In this document: positions 21,801 to 32,100 of the stretch, piece after piece
Layout: every line of letters begins with the position of its first letter
How positions within the stretch are numbered: the stretch's first letter is position 1
Assembly: GCA_032209605.1 (NCBI GenBank)
Contig: JASFXZ010000001.1
Coordinates: forward strand, 45,202,619 to 45,266,618
Direction: 5' to 3'
Origin: Mactromeris polynyma
Taxonomy: Eukaryota; Mollusca; Bivalvia; Venerida; Mactridae
DNA length: 64,000 bases
Made by a program: the position numbers and the translations under genes
The notes under the pieces: generated by a model
Told to the model about the DNA's origin: nothing
What the model saw: only the letters and a program-made list of their open reading frames with translations
Database searches by the model: none

Positions 21801-24019
21801 TCTTGAACTGAGTCGCACAATGTGTTTATTCTAGCCTTAATTTTTATATTGCAGTTACGCTCAATGAGACAATATCAGATGGTTACGATCAAGATGATTC
21901 TAGAACAGCGAATCATAATTGTGAACCTCCGTATAACGGTAGGTTAAGTGTATGTACAATATTACCCATACAGCACTTTGATTCCACTGCCGTTACATTG
22001 ACTCGCTGTTTTATAACTCAACATATTTGAGCGCCGCTGTACGATTTCCAACCTCTTCTTTAAGGTAGCCCACTCCTGAAAGTGAAAAATTCCTTATAAC
22101 AACGATTCTATGATTCCCTGTTATTAGTTAAGAAATAAGTGTCCTCAGTTAGTTTTTGTTGAAAAAAATGTATGTTTGTGTTTTAATTTTTTGTAAAATT
22201 ATATTTTTATCAACACACCTCAAAACGGCCTTTTCTGACCCAACATCCGTTGAAAATGCGGTATGGCTTAAGAAATCATCATACACATTAATAAAATGAG
22301 TCCAAACTAGTAAAATACACTTGTGTCGCCAAGGAGACAAATTGGTATATTTGAAATAAATATTGTTTCCTGCTTGCAAATAGTGACATCACATGTAGAG
22401 TTTTCTTGAAATGACGGAAGAGGTTGGAAATCCCATAGCAGCGCTCATTTTTACATTTGACCCTTTTAACCTTAAAGTCGACCGAAATACCATAAATATG
22501 CTTAAGTAATTTGCATTTTTTTTAAAGAAGGTAACCGTCAGTATGTTGAAACATCTGTCAAGTTCCATTCTTTTCCACACCTTGTGCGGCTCGTTAGCAC
22601 CACTAAGTACGGGTATTACTAAGAAGGCATCCTCAGACATTTGTCTTCCACCTCTATTTAATCTGAGGTTGTCATTTACCTTCGGAAACATGTCAGTACT
22701 GGTAGGTAGCCAGGAACACATATTAGGTCAATTGAGCGCTGGACACAGTTGAAAGACATTTGAACAAAGGATTATTCAATGAACATCATTATTCGTTGCT
22801 TGAAACGAAGGATTCAATAGCTGAATGTTTGCATTTTCTGTTTCAAGTGTTTGAGAATGCCAATTGTGTTCCTAGTGGAGACAAAGTATTGCATTGTTCG
22901 TTAAGTGTATATAGTTTTTGCTAAAAGATTGTTAAAGTCTACTGTTTTGTCCAATACTATGAACTGTACTCCTTGAAGACGATTAGATAAGATTGGAAAA
23001 ATATATACACAGAAATATAACACTATATTCGAAAATGTTTTTCCATGTGTCTTTGTTTTTTGCTACGATATGACGAGATATGCACTTTTTGATGTTGCAG
23101 ACATGCAGCTTCACGCCTTGAAAAGCAAACATTTCTTAAACACTCGACATTTCTTCCATCCACAGGTACCCAGGTGACAATCCATGATTTAGTATCGCCA
23201 AATATAACTGGCTTAACGTCATCTTCACCGTCACCTGTACATTGTTACAATCTAACAGAGACCATAAACGTAACAGTCGTTTCTCCTACAACCGTCTCAA
23301 CTACAGTCATACAACCGTCTACTGTTATCGAACTTTCAACAATTTATGATCCAGTAACAGTTACTGTATCCGCCATTACGACAGTCTCTCCATACGTTAC
23401 GGTCACGGTAACAGATACTGTATCCGCCATTACGACAGTCTCTCCATACGTTACGGTCACGGTAACAGATACTGTATCCGCCATTACGACAGTCTCTCCA
23501 TACGTTACGGTCACGGTAACAGATACTGTATCCGCCATTACGACAGTCTCTCCATACGTTACGGTCACGGTAACAGATACTGTATCCGCCATTACGACAG
23601 TCTCTCCATACGTTACGGTCACAGTAACAGATACTGTATCCGCCATTACGACAGTCTCTCCATACGTTACGGTCACAGTAACAGATACTGTATCCGCCGT
23701 TACGACAGTCTCTCCATACGTTACGGTCACGGTAACAGAAACTTTGACACAAAATATAACGTACCATTTAACCAGCGACCAACTAGCAGAAGTAGAATCT
23801 CAAGCGGCTGAAATCGTGAAGAATTTGACCGTCGATACTAGAACAACGTCGAATTATGTCCGAACATTGACCTGTGCTGAAGACAGACGAACATCGGCTT
23901 CTTTCATTGGATATGTTGGCGTTTTATTTGTGGTGGTCCCATTGGCTGTTATATTTTTATCAGATATAAGAAAACTTGTTTATGATTTTCGTGGTGCTTA
24001 CAATAGATGCAAGAGATAA
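15727..24019 (+). CDS. C-type-lectin-domain type I membrane protein, 6 exons
   Basis: Join 15727-15820, 18260-18371, 19616-19815, 21064-21267, 21855-21938, 23166-24019 gives 1548 bases: 515 residues plus stop. All junctions keep frame (phases 1, 2, 1, 1, 1). Order: signal peptide (1 to about 18); short C-type lectin domain with SWNEAKQVC (C58), C108, C123 and C131 in the canonical two-disulfide spacing; Cys-rich segment (136-204); short acidic linker with N-glycosylation sites; Ser/Thr/Val stalk with seven 18-residue repeats; transmembrane helix near residues 478-497 and a basic cytosolic tail. EPN/QPD and WND sugar-binding motifs are absent, so calcium-dependent sugar binding is doubtful. 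Likely a surface receptor or adhesion protein of immune or epithelial cells (inference). The weakest point is the exon 2 donor (AAAT/GTCCGC). Confidence 0.8.
16847..18277 (+). repeat. 51-bp minisatellite carrying 28 splice-acceptor copies
   Basis: The unit is 51 bases, running from GAAACACCGGCCCTGCACGT through TTCATCCTTGCCACTCTC to CATTCCAG. There are 28 copies of CTCTCCATTCCAG/GAAACA, the first with exon-like start at 16883 and the last at 18260, exactly 27 x 51 bases apart. Units differ only at a few sites (CCTTGCCAC, CCTTGTCAC or CATTGTCAC; GCACG or GTACG; one AACAACGG). The frame that continues into exon 2 has no stop over the whole array and reads NTGPARLVSSLPLSIPG repeatedly. Confidence 0.97.
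18260..18371 (+). CDS. lectin gene exon 2 (first half of lectin domain)
   Basis: Begins at the acceptor in the last minisatellite unit and codes NTGPATVTEYIFHNESLSWN, then EAKQVCEMNGGTLAVQ. The upstream edge could be any of 28 equivalent acceptors. The downstream edge is set by frame: exon 3 needs two bases carried over, and AAAT/GTCCGC at 18371/18372 is the only GT here that supplies them before the frame degrades. It is a weak donor; GCG/GTACAA at 18364/18365 looks better as a site but would put a TGA at the exon 3 start. Confidence 0.65.
18367..18522. repeat. 32-bp minisatellite at exon 2 donor
   Basis: Four units of CAAATGTCCGCATGTGCAAT plus ATCAGATTGGGG (18367, 18399, 18431, 18463), then two shortened ones. 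The first unit overlaps the end of exon 2, and every full unit repeats the putative donor. Confidence 0.9.
18797..19339 (+). mobile_element. MITE, copy 1 (543 bp)
   Basis: Long terminal inverted repeats start TGGTGGCATATAACTGCCAC and end with the reverse complement (ATATGCCACCA), including TTCGTGTTAACCACTTAATTA and its mirror. It is flanked by TGTA on both sides (18793-18796 and 19340-19343). Inside is a diverged direct duplication of about 100 bp (about 19006-19105 and 19126-19225). No coding capacity. It lies in lectin intron 2. Confidence 0.85.
19616..19815 (+). CDS. lectin gene exon 3 (second half of lectin domain)
   Basis: Acceptor TTTTATTACAG. Codes ENRDFYTSLVITNNNYVW to FNFENHDCHHAKPFLCQQST with the last three canonical cysteines (C108, C123, C131). 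The donor ACAA/GTTTGT at 19816 gives phase 1, matching exon 4. If the donor is not used, the frame reads SLYS and stops at TAA 19828-19830, which would give a short secreted lectin of about 140 residues. Confidence 0.75.
19875..19960 (+). mobile_element. tRNA-like SINE head relic
   Basis: An A-box-like TGGCCGAGTGGA (19882-) and a B-box-like GTTCGAATC (19909-19917) resemble a tRNA-Leu/Ser-derived SINE promoter. The boxes are closer than in a tRNA, so it is not a functional tRNA gene. It lies in lectin intron 3. Confidence 0.4.
20381..20732 (-). mobile_element. MITE, copy 2 (352 bp), inverted and shorter
   Basis: Has the same terminal inverted repeats as the element at 18797-19339 (TGATGGCATATTACTGCCAC at the left, AATATGCCAC at the right). 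The interior landmark GGTAAGAGGTGGCAGTTCTG is the reverse complement of that in copy 1, so the element sits in the opposite orientation. It lacks the internal duplication. It lies in lectin intron 3. Confidence 0.85.
21064..21267 (+). CDS. lectin gene exon 4 (Cys-rich segment)
   Basis: Acceptor TTTATTTCAG; 68 codons in phase with both neighbours, coding TPCGETLIMSKNIIMQ, CSRSCHDDIACRST and MAVKACIEG. Six cysteines, probably disulfide-bonded and extracellular. I do not recognise the fold; a shortened galactose-binding lectin (SUEL-like) domain was considered but its hallmark motifs are missing. Confidence 0.75.
21294..21350. repeat. short hairpin after exon 4
   Basis: ATCGGCAAACC and, some 35 bases on, GGTTTGCCGAT form an 11-bp perfect inverted repeat just inside intron 4. 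Confidence 0.6.
21531..21673. mobile_element. MITE with GCCCTGCGTTCAGT ends (143 bp)
   Basis: Perfect 14-bp terminal inverted repeats. The interior TGGGCCAGGGATACAAAAC also occurs inverted at about 28448-28470, and GCGTTCAGT ends recur at 28287, 28413 and 28688, so the family is present several times. It lies in lectin intron 4. Confidence 0.75.
21855..21938 (+). CDS. lectin gene exon 5 (linker)
   Basis: Small 84-base exon, phase 1 at both ends, between TATTGCAG and GTAGGT. Codes VTLNETISDGYDQDDSRTAN then HNCEPPYNG, with one N-glycosylation sequon. Acidic extracellular linker. Confidence 0.7.
22028..22447. mobile_element. MITE with TGAGCGC ends (420 bp)
   Basis: 31-bp imperfect terminal inverted repeats: TGAGCGCCGCTGTACGATTT at the left and its near complement ending GCAGCGCTCA at the right. 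One end of the same family, with GAAATGACGTCACT and AGAAGAG, occurs at 4875-4949 and at 25733-25803. It lies in lectin intron 5. Confidence 0.75.
22540..22745 (+). mobile_element. SINE-like relic
   Basis: Shares the tail motif CATTTGTCTTCCACCTCT with the segment in the sulfotransferase intron at about 7028. No clear tRNA head remains. Confidence 0.35.
23166..24019 (+). CDS. lectin gene exon 6 (repeat stalk, transmembrane helix)
   Basis: Acceptor CATCCACAG ending at 23165; 284 codons including the stop. Codes a Ser/Thr-rich segment, seven 18-residue repeats, a helical-looking DQLAEVESQAAEIVKNL segment, then the hydrophobic IGYVGVLFVVVPLAVIFL and a basic tail ending YNRCKR. The stalk would be heavily O-glycosylated (inference). 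Confidence 0.85.
23350..23745 (+). repeat. 54-bp coding minisatellite, 7 copies
   Basis: The unit codes for TVSAITTVSPYVTVTVTD. The copies are almost identical at the DNA level, differing mostly by single bases (GTCACGG or GTCACAG; CCATTAC or CCGTTAC), and the array stays in frame, so copy number can vary without breaking the protein. Confidence 0.95.
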
Positions 24020-24061
24020 ATGCTTATATAAAGCATGCAGTATATGATTTAATTGTGTATA

Positions 24062-24236
24062 CAGTAAATCCTCACTTAAAGACCATCTCAGTAATAAGAC
24101 CACCTCAACATTAAGATCACAATTTTAAGTCCATTTTAATTGTTTTGCTCTGTATTCAACCTCAATATTAAGACAGCCTCTATAAGAAGACCAGTTTTCA
24201 AGGGTCCCAGTGGGGTCGCATTATTGAGGTTTACTG
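24062..24236. mobile_element. Tc1/mariner-type MITE in lectin 3' UTR (175 bp)
   Basis: Terminal inverted repeats CAGTAAATCCTC / GAGGTTTACTG, flanked by TA on each side (24060-24061, 24237-24238), as expected for Tc1/mariner/pogo target duplication. It sits between the stop codon and the poly(A) signal. Confidence 0.8.
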
Positions 24237-24474
24237 TACTGTTTTTGTATATACATGTGTATATATTTTTTACGTCGGAAACCGTGAGAGGAATAGTACA
24301 CAAATTATCAATTTGTATATACAAAAGTGTGGAAACAAGAGATAAAAGAGATACTGTTTATTATTTTCGATGATGGTTACGTGTTGTATGACGCATGACT
24401 TGTTTAACTGTATTTTCGAAGTCATACTTATTCTGTTTTTATGCATCCTAAATGTAACTAAGACAATGAGACAA

Positions 24475-24480
24475 AATAAA
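24475..24480 (+). promoter_or_regulatory. poly(A) signal of lectin gene
   Basis: AATAAA about 455 bases after the stop, the first clear signal downstream. Confidence 0.55.
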
Positions 24481-24499
24481 ACACTTTCTCCTATCTATT

Positions 24500-25007
24500 G
24501 TACCGAAACAGGCTCAGCTCATTGATTGATCAACTCGCTACTTTGTCATGGAATCGAGTAATTTGCACTGCATTGAAGACAAATTTCATTTTATTTTAAT
24601 CTGTAATAAATATAGGCTTGTTAGAAAAAGATACATAGACACATATTTTTTATATAATACCAAGTATGGTTAAATTAATTCAATTACTTTCTTCAAAAGA
24701 TGATGTTTCTCTTAATAATTTAGCGTGTTTCATAAACTGTGCAATGAAAATAAGGAAAAATTACCTTCAATAGAGCATTTTTTATCATTATATTATCATA
24801 TATAATTATCTATAGTTTAAGTGTGATGTTTTATACTATTTTACTTTTTTTATATTTGAAATGGTCACTCTCAAACACGCAAATTGTTGTGAATCATTTT
24901 CATGTTTTCATACATGTTTAATTGATTTTTTCTTCATTTTTTTCATAACTTTACTTTAATTATTTGCTGTTTTGTTTGTACTTTGACAATATGTTGTACA
25001 TATATAG
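24500..25007. other. nothing recognised
   Basis: AT-rich intergenic sequence. Confidence 0.5.
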
Positions 25008-25565
25008 TTAATCCGAGACTTCTCTGACCCTATAGCCTTTTTTTTTTTTTGCGGCTTAGGGTCAGAGGAACTCCTATAGTAAAAAACCGGGGATTACTGA
25101 AAACCACACAGTCGTGTACAGTCGTGTACTTTCAACGGTGTATGTGGCGTTTGGTCTCATTTTAACGGAAAGTTAGCCGAACAAATCGGTAAATTGATAT
25201 TTAATTTACCAATCTGCATCGATCACGTGACAGCCAGGTGCTTTGACCCAAATACATATTTACATGAAGAAAATTATTTTTTTAACTTACTCTGAAAAGG
25301 ATTGACCGTTACAACGTATTAAAGGTTTTCAAAACAAATGTTACGGTTCAGATAGGTTAATTAATATATTGATAATAGATGTATATGCTTGAAATGTTAA
25401 TCCAATGAATGTTTACATAGATATATTGATTTAAAGTTCCTCTCCCGCGCGGGAGAGGAAATCCCCGGGTTTTTACTATAGGAGTTCCTCTGACCCTAAC
25501 CAGCAACATGGAATATCAAAAATCGTAAAAGGGGCTGGTTTAGGGACAGAGAAGGCTCGGATTAA
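25008..25565. mobile_element. foldback element with nested inverted repeats (558 bp)
   Basis: Outer ends TTAATCCGAGACTTCTCTGA and ...GAAGGCTCGGATTAA are inverted repeats starting and ending with TTAA. A second inner pair (25058-25094 and 25461-25497) matches at 36 of 37 positions, and beside it lies a perfect 24-bp palindrome centred on CCCGCGCGGG (25437-25460). No coding capacity. TTAA ends recall piggyBac-type insertion, but this is only suggestive. Confidence 0.8.
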
Positions 25566-26790
25566 TATATAGTATATGTTGTATAAATGAGGAGCTTTGC
25601 TCAAATCCGGTTCTGTTCTGTGTAAACGTGGATTAAAATTGACTACAGATAATTAGATTATAAGATATATCGATAAGCATAAAAATTACCATATGGGGCA
25701 TATATTGCTTACTGTCAGTACATGGTGACGTCACACGTGAAGTTTTCTGGAAATGACGTCACTGACAGAAGAGGTTGTAAATCCCATAGCAGTGCTCAGT
25801 TGATGTTTACATGTTCATGCTATTCTTAACGGCTCTCTAACCAACTAAATATGGAATTTTGAAATCGATTTCATGTGTTACAAAGTTCCATATATGATAC
25901 TTCATAATAGTGATGATGGATAAACGGACACATATCATACTCAATTATTGGATTGGTTTGGACATGCATAATCGATAATCGAATCGGAAATAATAAATCA
26001 TAAATTAGTAACCATATTTGACATCTATGGGGTTTTACATTACTCTTATAATATAACATTTTATAATTCAATAATTTTTTTTGTATATTTATTTTGTATA
26101 TTTGTATTTGACTGCAGAAAGTGAAAACTATTATATTTCATTTTCTATGAACCGATTAGTACTAGTATGGGTGTTAATAAAGATTTGTTCTATAGCTTGA
26201 AGAAATATATAGATACAATTTACAGATGTCAAAATGGTTCAAATTTCCGATTATTGTAGTTCATAATTGATTGTCGCCGATCTCGGATGTCTAGCGACGA
26301 TTTTTCGGATTATTTTCGATAATCACGCCATATCACTACTTCATAATAGTTTAACTATTATATTAATTTGTTTATTATATTGTTGAATATGATTGTTGAA
26401 GTACAAACAACTTTAATTGCCTTTTAGATATTCTGTGATATTGTGTTAATTATTCTAGTAAGCCAAGTTTGTCTGGACATTATATTTTATGTTTTGACTT
26501 TGTTAATTGTAGGCCTACTGACTGTAATGTTTTATGTGTGACGCTATAATAAACTATAATATAAATGTATTTAATTCTGTTATGTTCTAAACATGTATTT
26601 AATTGGGTAAAACTTTAATAACTTTTCAATCGTAATATTCCTGCGATCAACCGGTTATGTCCATTCTGTAATGATGAGGTAAGAGAACGTGGTGTCTTAC
26701 TGTATTGTACTTGATACGATGATCTAAGAAGTAATATGTTTCAGAAAGCGATTAATGTTGATCAGAATTTTCCAGAATTATCGGAACCAG
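25566..26790. other. nothing coding; one MITE end
   Basis: Contains one end of the TGAGCGC MITE family at 25733-25803 (GACGTCACACGTGAAG, AGAAGAGGTTG). Otherwise AT-rich and unrecognised. Confidence 0.5.
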
Positions 26791-26791
26791 A

Positions 26792-27115
26792 TACGCAGCC
26801 GTACTAACATGGTTTTGCTATTTGCATATCGGTGTTGTGTACACGAATCAAATCTTACGTTAACCACCAAGGCAAGTTCTCTTCAACCGAACAACCTTTG
26901 TTACCTTGACACTGATTGGTTAACCTTTCGACAAAGGGTACGTTACCTTACCGAAATCCACTGAATTTTGGTGAATTTACCGAAATCCATTTTGGATCTG
27001 GAGTGACCAGCAATGGTAACATCTCGGCATTTTTTTTGTTGCACAACAAATCTTTACCTGCAAATTGCGCCGACCGTCATTTTCAAGATATTTCTTGTTG
27101 CTGTTATTGTGACCA
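26792..27115. mobile_element. dispersed repeat, copy 1
   Basis: The segment from CGTACTAACATGGTTTTGCT to TTCAAGATATTTCTTGTT recurs at 44268-44452, with its left end again at 63186-63243. Length differs between copies. Class unknown. Confidence 0.65.
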
Positions 27116-28283
27116 TATTTACCGGAACGAAATATACACCAAAATGCATCTCCGACAATCTAGCACCAAACAAACCCCTAAAACTGGGCTTACACATCAA
27201 TTTCAGCTAAGCTACGCACCATGCATTGTGATCCATATTCATTCACGGTACGAGTTTTAAAAACACCATCCTATGTACAACATCATAAAACATTCAGGCA
27301 ATTATATTGAATATGTATTTTGTGATTAATTGACAAATAGATAATCAATATACGTCAACGCCTCTCAAACACGTGACCGTACTTTACAATGGAACCAGCG
27401 TCACCAATATCACGCCACAAAGGTGGTTTTACACAAAAACACACGTCATGTTCATTTATTATGTATAAAAAAGAGAAATATCAATATTTACTTTAAGGGC
27501 GTGAAGCTAAATAAAAAAATATGTTAAGGCGTAGAACACAATATGTTTGTTTCAGATTTCCCTACCAACCATACAACATTTTTTCGCTTGTTAACATTTT
27601 TTCCCTTTTATGTTCATATTTCTGACCAGTTATTAGACGCTTTCGAGTTAAACATTATACATGTTAAAAGGGAAAGGGTTTTGTGTTTTAACATATATTC
27701 ATTTAAATCTATGTTTAATTTGCTATTTTGAAAATTAAAAAAATCTCCAAAAAAATAAAATGTTCGACCCACCTCACCTGGGGCATAAAACCTGAAACAA
27801 ACATGTTTGAAATATTGCCCGGTGATAGAATAGACGTCTTAATGGTCATATATCTCGCCCCAGATGAAACGACCTATTCCTCATAGCGCTATAAATACAA
27901 GTACAAATACAAAACAATTGTTTGCATAACATTTTATTTGTTAAAGAAGTCCCTTTGTTAGTTTCTATTATATCTTAGTTTTAGAACATAACGAAACATT
28001 TCCCCTTGACACATTTTTGTACAAAAGTTTTTTACAAATTTGATCAATCGCCATGCGTACAATTTATAGGCGGAATTCATTTACATTGTTTACATTTCAT
28101 TGAATACGTTCATGCATAATTAAACAAAAATATATTTTTTTATAAACGTAAAAAAGGGATGAATAAACTACCTAATCTTGTATTCGAGAATTGATCGCTA
28201 TTTTCAGAATGGGGTATCAAATTTATATTGATGACGTACCAAAGTCGTAACACAAACTAATACTTTCATGGCCGACTCCAGCC
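27116..28283. other. nothing recognised
   Basis: Intergenic, AT-rich; no supported gene. Confidence 0.5.
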
Positions 28284-28730
28284 TTGCGTTCAGTAAAGGC
28301 CGTTACGAAACAGCGCGCGAGTTTTGTTATTGACCGGCGTGTTAGCGAAAAACGTTTAATATCACTCGCTATCGCAACTCGGAGGTAGCCCGCGAATATC
28401 TGAGCGGAACACTGCGTTCAGTTACGGCTTACAGTCGCTCACGTTTTGTTTTGTATCCCTGGCCCACCGTATCACAATGACTGAACAAATTGCTATGCAT
28501 AGCTAAAAGTTATAACACTATGTGACATATATGAACGTTCTGCACAATTCTTAAGACCTCATTTTGAGATTGCATATTTATTTAGAAAAAGATCACAGAT
28601 GGGATGAACATAGACGAAACGCATAATTTAATATACCACATTGACCGTAACATGGAGTAAAATACGCTCCTGTTTCAAAATCCTGCCTTGCGTTCAGTTA
28701 CGGCGAATGGAAGCCCGCTCACTGTTCAGG
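28284..28730. mobile_element. cluster of GCGTTCAGT-type MITE pieces
   Basis: GCCTTGCGTTCAGTAAAGG (28284-), ACTGCGTTCAGTTACGG (28411-) followed by inverted TGTATCCCTGGCCCACCGT, and GCCTTGCGTTCAGTTACGG (28684-) are related to the ends and interior of the element at 21531-21673. Probably nested or rearranged copies. Confidence 0.55.
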
Positions 28731-28909
28731 ACCGAACAAGTGTATTGACCGCCTCGTTTTTGGACGGTACCCCTCAAGTACCGTCTATAGTAGTGGCAAT
28801 TGAGAGGCATACAACAAGTGGTTCCCGTTTGCAAAACACGAAAAAGAATGAAAGCCGGGAACATGTCAAAAACGTCCACATCGGCCTAATTACTACGCAA
28901 ACAAAATAG

Positions 28910-30630
28910 TTCCAAAGTTCACCGAACGAAATAATATCATAAACGTTTCAATAAAATGAAATGTTGAAAAGGTGACCTGCTAAAGTGGTTTGTGAACTAA
29001 TTAGCTGTTTTTGTGGAGTTCAGATGGGGTTTAAAGCAATGTATTAATACACACGAGTTTGTTTGGTGTCGGCCGGGTGCTTTTTCGCCCTCTTTATTCT
29101 ATAGTAAAACTACAAGATTTGCACTGGAATTGTGAACTCCACAATATGGCCCGAGCTATTTGCAATATCTAGTCTTCAAATACAACACTAGCACAGTAAA
29201 TCCACACCAAGAAAACACCACCACGACCTGGTAACATTTCTGCTATCTTTCAATGTATACAGTATCTGTCAAAATTGTCAATACACAACAGCCGACATCG
29301 TTTACAGTTTTGGATTTATCGTAGATATGGTCTCGTTGCGCACGACTACGAAAATTATCGGTGTCATCTTTCTACGTACACCTCACTCTGTGCTTGGAAA
29401 ATTAATTGGAAAATACCCCACTACAACAAGATAACTCATAACCTATGACAGGCTAGTGATATCATAACTTTATGCCTGGGCACACTGATTTTACTCTAAG
29501 TCCGTGCTGATATAATTTGATATGTCATTTTAGAATTAAATATCCACAAACGTTACATAAAGGGTCTGATATCTTTGTATTTAATTTATTTACAATCGTG
29601 ATAAACATTTCACTTGTTTTACAATTTTAAGGTTCTACCATTATTACTGACCATTTTTCTTTATTTCGGTTTGAAAATCTAGCATTTCTAGAAGTCGGAT
29701 TGAAGATCTTTTGGAAAAAATGTTTACTATTATTTAGGTCTTTGTATTTATCAACAAATTTTTATTCTTTTTCGCATTTCTGTCTTATGTTTTAGTTTTG
29801 TTTCATATTCCATGCAAACCATCTTACCTATTTACACATAATTTGATATTATAAAACTGTCTAGTTACAAAACGGAAACTTGTATGCAACGAGTTGCCAG
29901 CTTGGCTACAGAGACGAGTGGTACCGTCCCACAGCACTTTTGTGCTTTGATTATTCTGGTTCCCTGCCTCAAAGACGTATATTTAATTGATTATTTCATA
30001 TAAAAACTATTTCATTACTTATGTTTTATTGGTATCGTTCAACGCATATTTACTACTGCAAAAGAACTTACATATAAATCAACCATTTCATGTCATTGCC
30101 ATAAATATGCTAGTTTCATTTGTTACAATTATTTTCCATCTATGTAATATTTCCGTGTATTGTTGGTGAGTATCAATTAAATGCAGACGTAATATATAAC
30201 TCAATTGAGGAAAAACAAACACAAGTGTGCTATACGACTACAAGTTTAATACTGAGACTTTAAACAGAAGATACAGAAGATACAAATCATTAGGCATGCG
30301 CAGGAAACATATAGTCTGTTTCAACAAATATATTACTTTTCCCTTCTTTTGGAAATGCGACAATGCATTGTAAAATTCAACATTGAGACTTTTAATAACA
30401 TAATTATTTAACTCAAACTTATATGTATCGCAAGTAATTAAGCTTTGATAATTAATGATCAATTGTTATTTAAATATATCTTCTTAATTAAAAGTCAAAA
30501 CTAATATATAAACATTTAACTAAAATCACAACATTTAATAGAACATCACTGTATTTAATGTTCAGCTAATCCGCTAATTGTCTAGATAAACAATTTCCAC
30601 AGAATACACCTGTGTTTATCTGTTTATTCT
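28910..30630. other. nothing recognised
   Basis: No supported coding region or repeat. Confidence 0.5.
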
Positions 30631-30631
30631 A

Positions 30632-31423
30632 TTTGCCAGTCAAGTACTGGTCATTCTGATAACGAGTGCTTGGCTTCACAACTCTCCCTGACCGTGTTAC
30701 ATAAGGACCAATTAATGGGGTATTTACTAATGACTTAGCATTGGAAGAAGAAGGATGCTGGTTTGCAGGATTGCCAGTATTATCAGTATTGAGTAATATC
30801 TGAGGCTCGTGTGGGTTTGCTAAGATGTTGGGTTCAAATCGGACAGTGTTTCGTAAGTTTTTATAAGAAATTGTCTGTTTCGACGATAAATTGCACCTTT
30901 CTGTGTTTGTACACTGTATGACCTTTCTCCTTGCTTTGAAATGATTTTTCATGGGATCCATTTCTTTCCAGATTGAATTATTACTGAGTCATTTATCTGA
31001 AGTGGTGTAAGTTCTTTGGTTGACCTGTCAAAATAGTGTTTTTGTTTTGATTTGGAATGTTCCATTATATTTTTTACCAACAAGGGTTTGACAGTCTGTG
31101 GTTGAAGTTGCTGTTTGGTAATGGGTACAATGGATTTTGTTCTGCGACCCATTAAGAGTTGCGACGGGGAATACCCACATTCTAAAGGTGTATTTCTGTA
31201 GAGAAATATGTACGGGTCTTTGTCTGTTTCATTGGCTTTACTCAGGAGTTTCTTTGCAATTGAAACACCTTTTTCTGCCATGCCGTTTGACCTACTATGA
31301 TATGGAGATGAGGTAATGTGTTCAAATTCCCAATCATTCGCAAATTTGGTAAACTCAGTTGATGAAAACTGCGGGCCATTGTCGCTCATACAATGTACAA
31401 ACACAGAAAGGTGCAATTTATCG
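30632..31423 (-). mobile_element. Ty3/gypsy pol fragment: integrase core and C terminus
   Basis: Minus-strand reading from about 31388: the DDE-integrase motif SDNGPQFSSTEF, then SPYHSRSNGMAEKGVSIAKK (catalytic Glu), YRNTPLECGYSPSQLLMGRR, and in a second frame from 30961 the usual pol tail with TRSGRVVKPSTRY, ending at 30629. The first catalytic Asp, reverse transcriptase, RNase H and LTRs are missing, and a frame change near 30955 breaks it. A dead 5'-truncated fragment. Confidence 0.85.
30884..31423. repeat. 37-bp inverted repeat pair within the gypsy fragment
   Basis: 30884-30920 (CGATAAATTGCACCTTTCTG...) and 31387-31423 are reverse complements at 36 of 37 positions. The right copy lies exactly where recognisable integrase sequence stops. 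Confidence 0.9.
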
Positions 31424-31908
31424 CAACAAAATATTACAATCTACATGTATGAAGGTCATAAACATGACAGAACATGTCCAATTTTGTTGCCTCGTTCAAT
31501 AAGTTTTTTCCTACTTATTAAATATGAGTTAATTGCAATCTAATTAAGTGTTGTTGTTTTTCCATGGAATGAATGGTAAAAGCCGGACGGTCATGTATAT
31601 TTGTATTCGTCACCGTGAGATGCCTGATTATCCATTATATTGATCGTGTGACGCCTAAATATTTAGCGGCGTTATACCTCTTATCTCGGTTATCTCCCGT
31701 TCTAAGAAACCTCTTCTCATTGGAGGTACGTCATCAAAAGTAATTGGATCGTGGACGTGTTACATGTTTCAAAACATTGTATTGATAACAAACATTCCTC
31801 GCAGTAAACATCAGCCAGTTTATTTAATTTTGAATATCAACTTGTTTACTGATCTAAAAATGAAATAAAATCGCGTTAACTGTCGCAGACTACACGGTGA
31901 TCTTGAAA
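31424..31908. other. promoter-proximal region of proprotein convertase gene
   Basis: No repeat or coding exon seen. Transcription start and 5' UTR of the convertase gene presumably lie here or further left; no motif stands out. Confidence 0.45.
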
Positions 31909-32100
31909 ATGTTTCAGCAGACAGGAAGTTCCTGTCGTAGGATTAACTTGAAGACAAATTTAGTGGTAATAATTATTCTTGGGATTTGTTTACACGTAAA
32001 CTGTGATCATTACCTCAACAAATTTGCTGTTCATATACCAGGCGGAGAGAGGGTGGCAAGAGATGTTGCAAGGGAAGGTGGATACACTTTACTGGGAAAG
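31909..32100 (+). CDS. convertase exon 1 (signal peptide, prodomain start)
   Basis: ATG at 31909. An open frame continues upstream but without another ATG nearby. Hydrophobic core NLVVIIILGICLHVNC, then the family signature FAVHIPGGERVARDVARE and GYTLLGK. Donor AAAG/GTAATA at 32101. Confidence 0.88.

Noticed and set aside
23336..23767. Minus-strand frames opposite the lectin stalk
   Set aside because: Shadow of the coding repeats on the plus strand.
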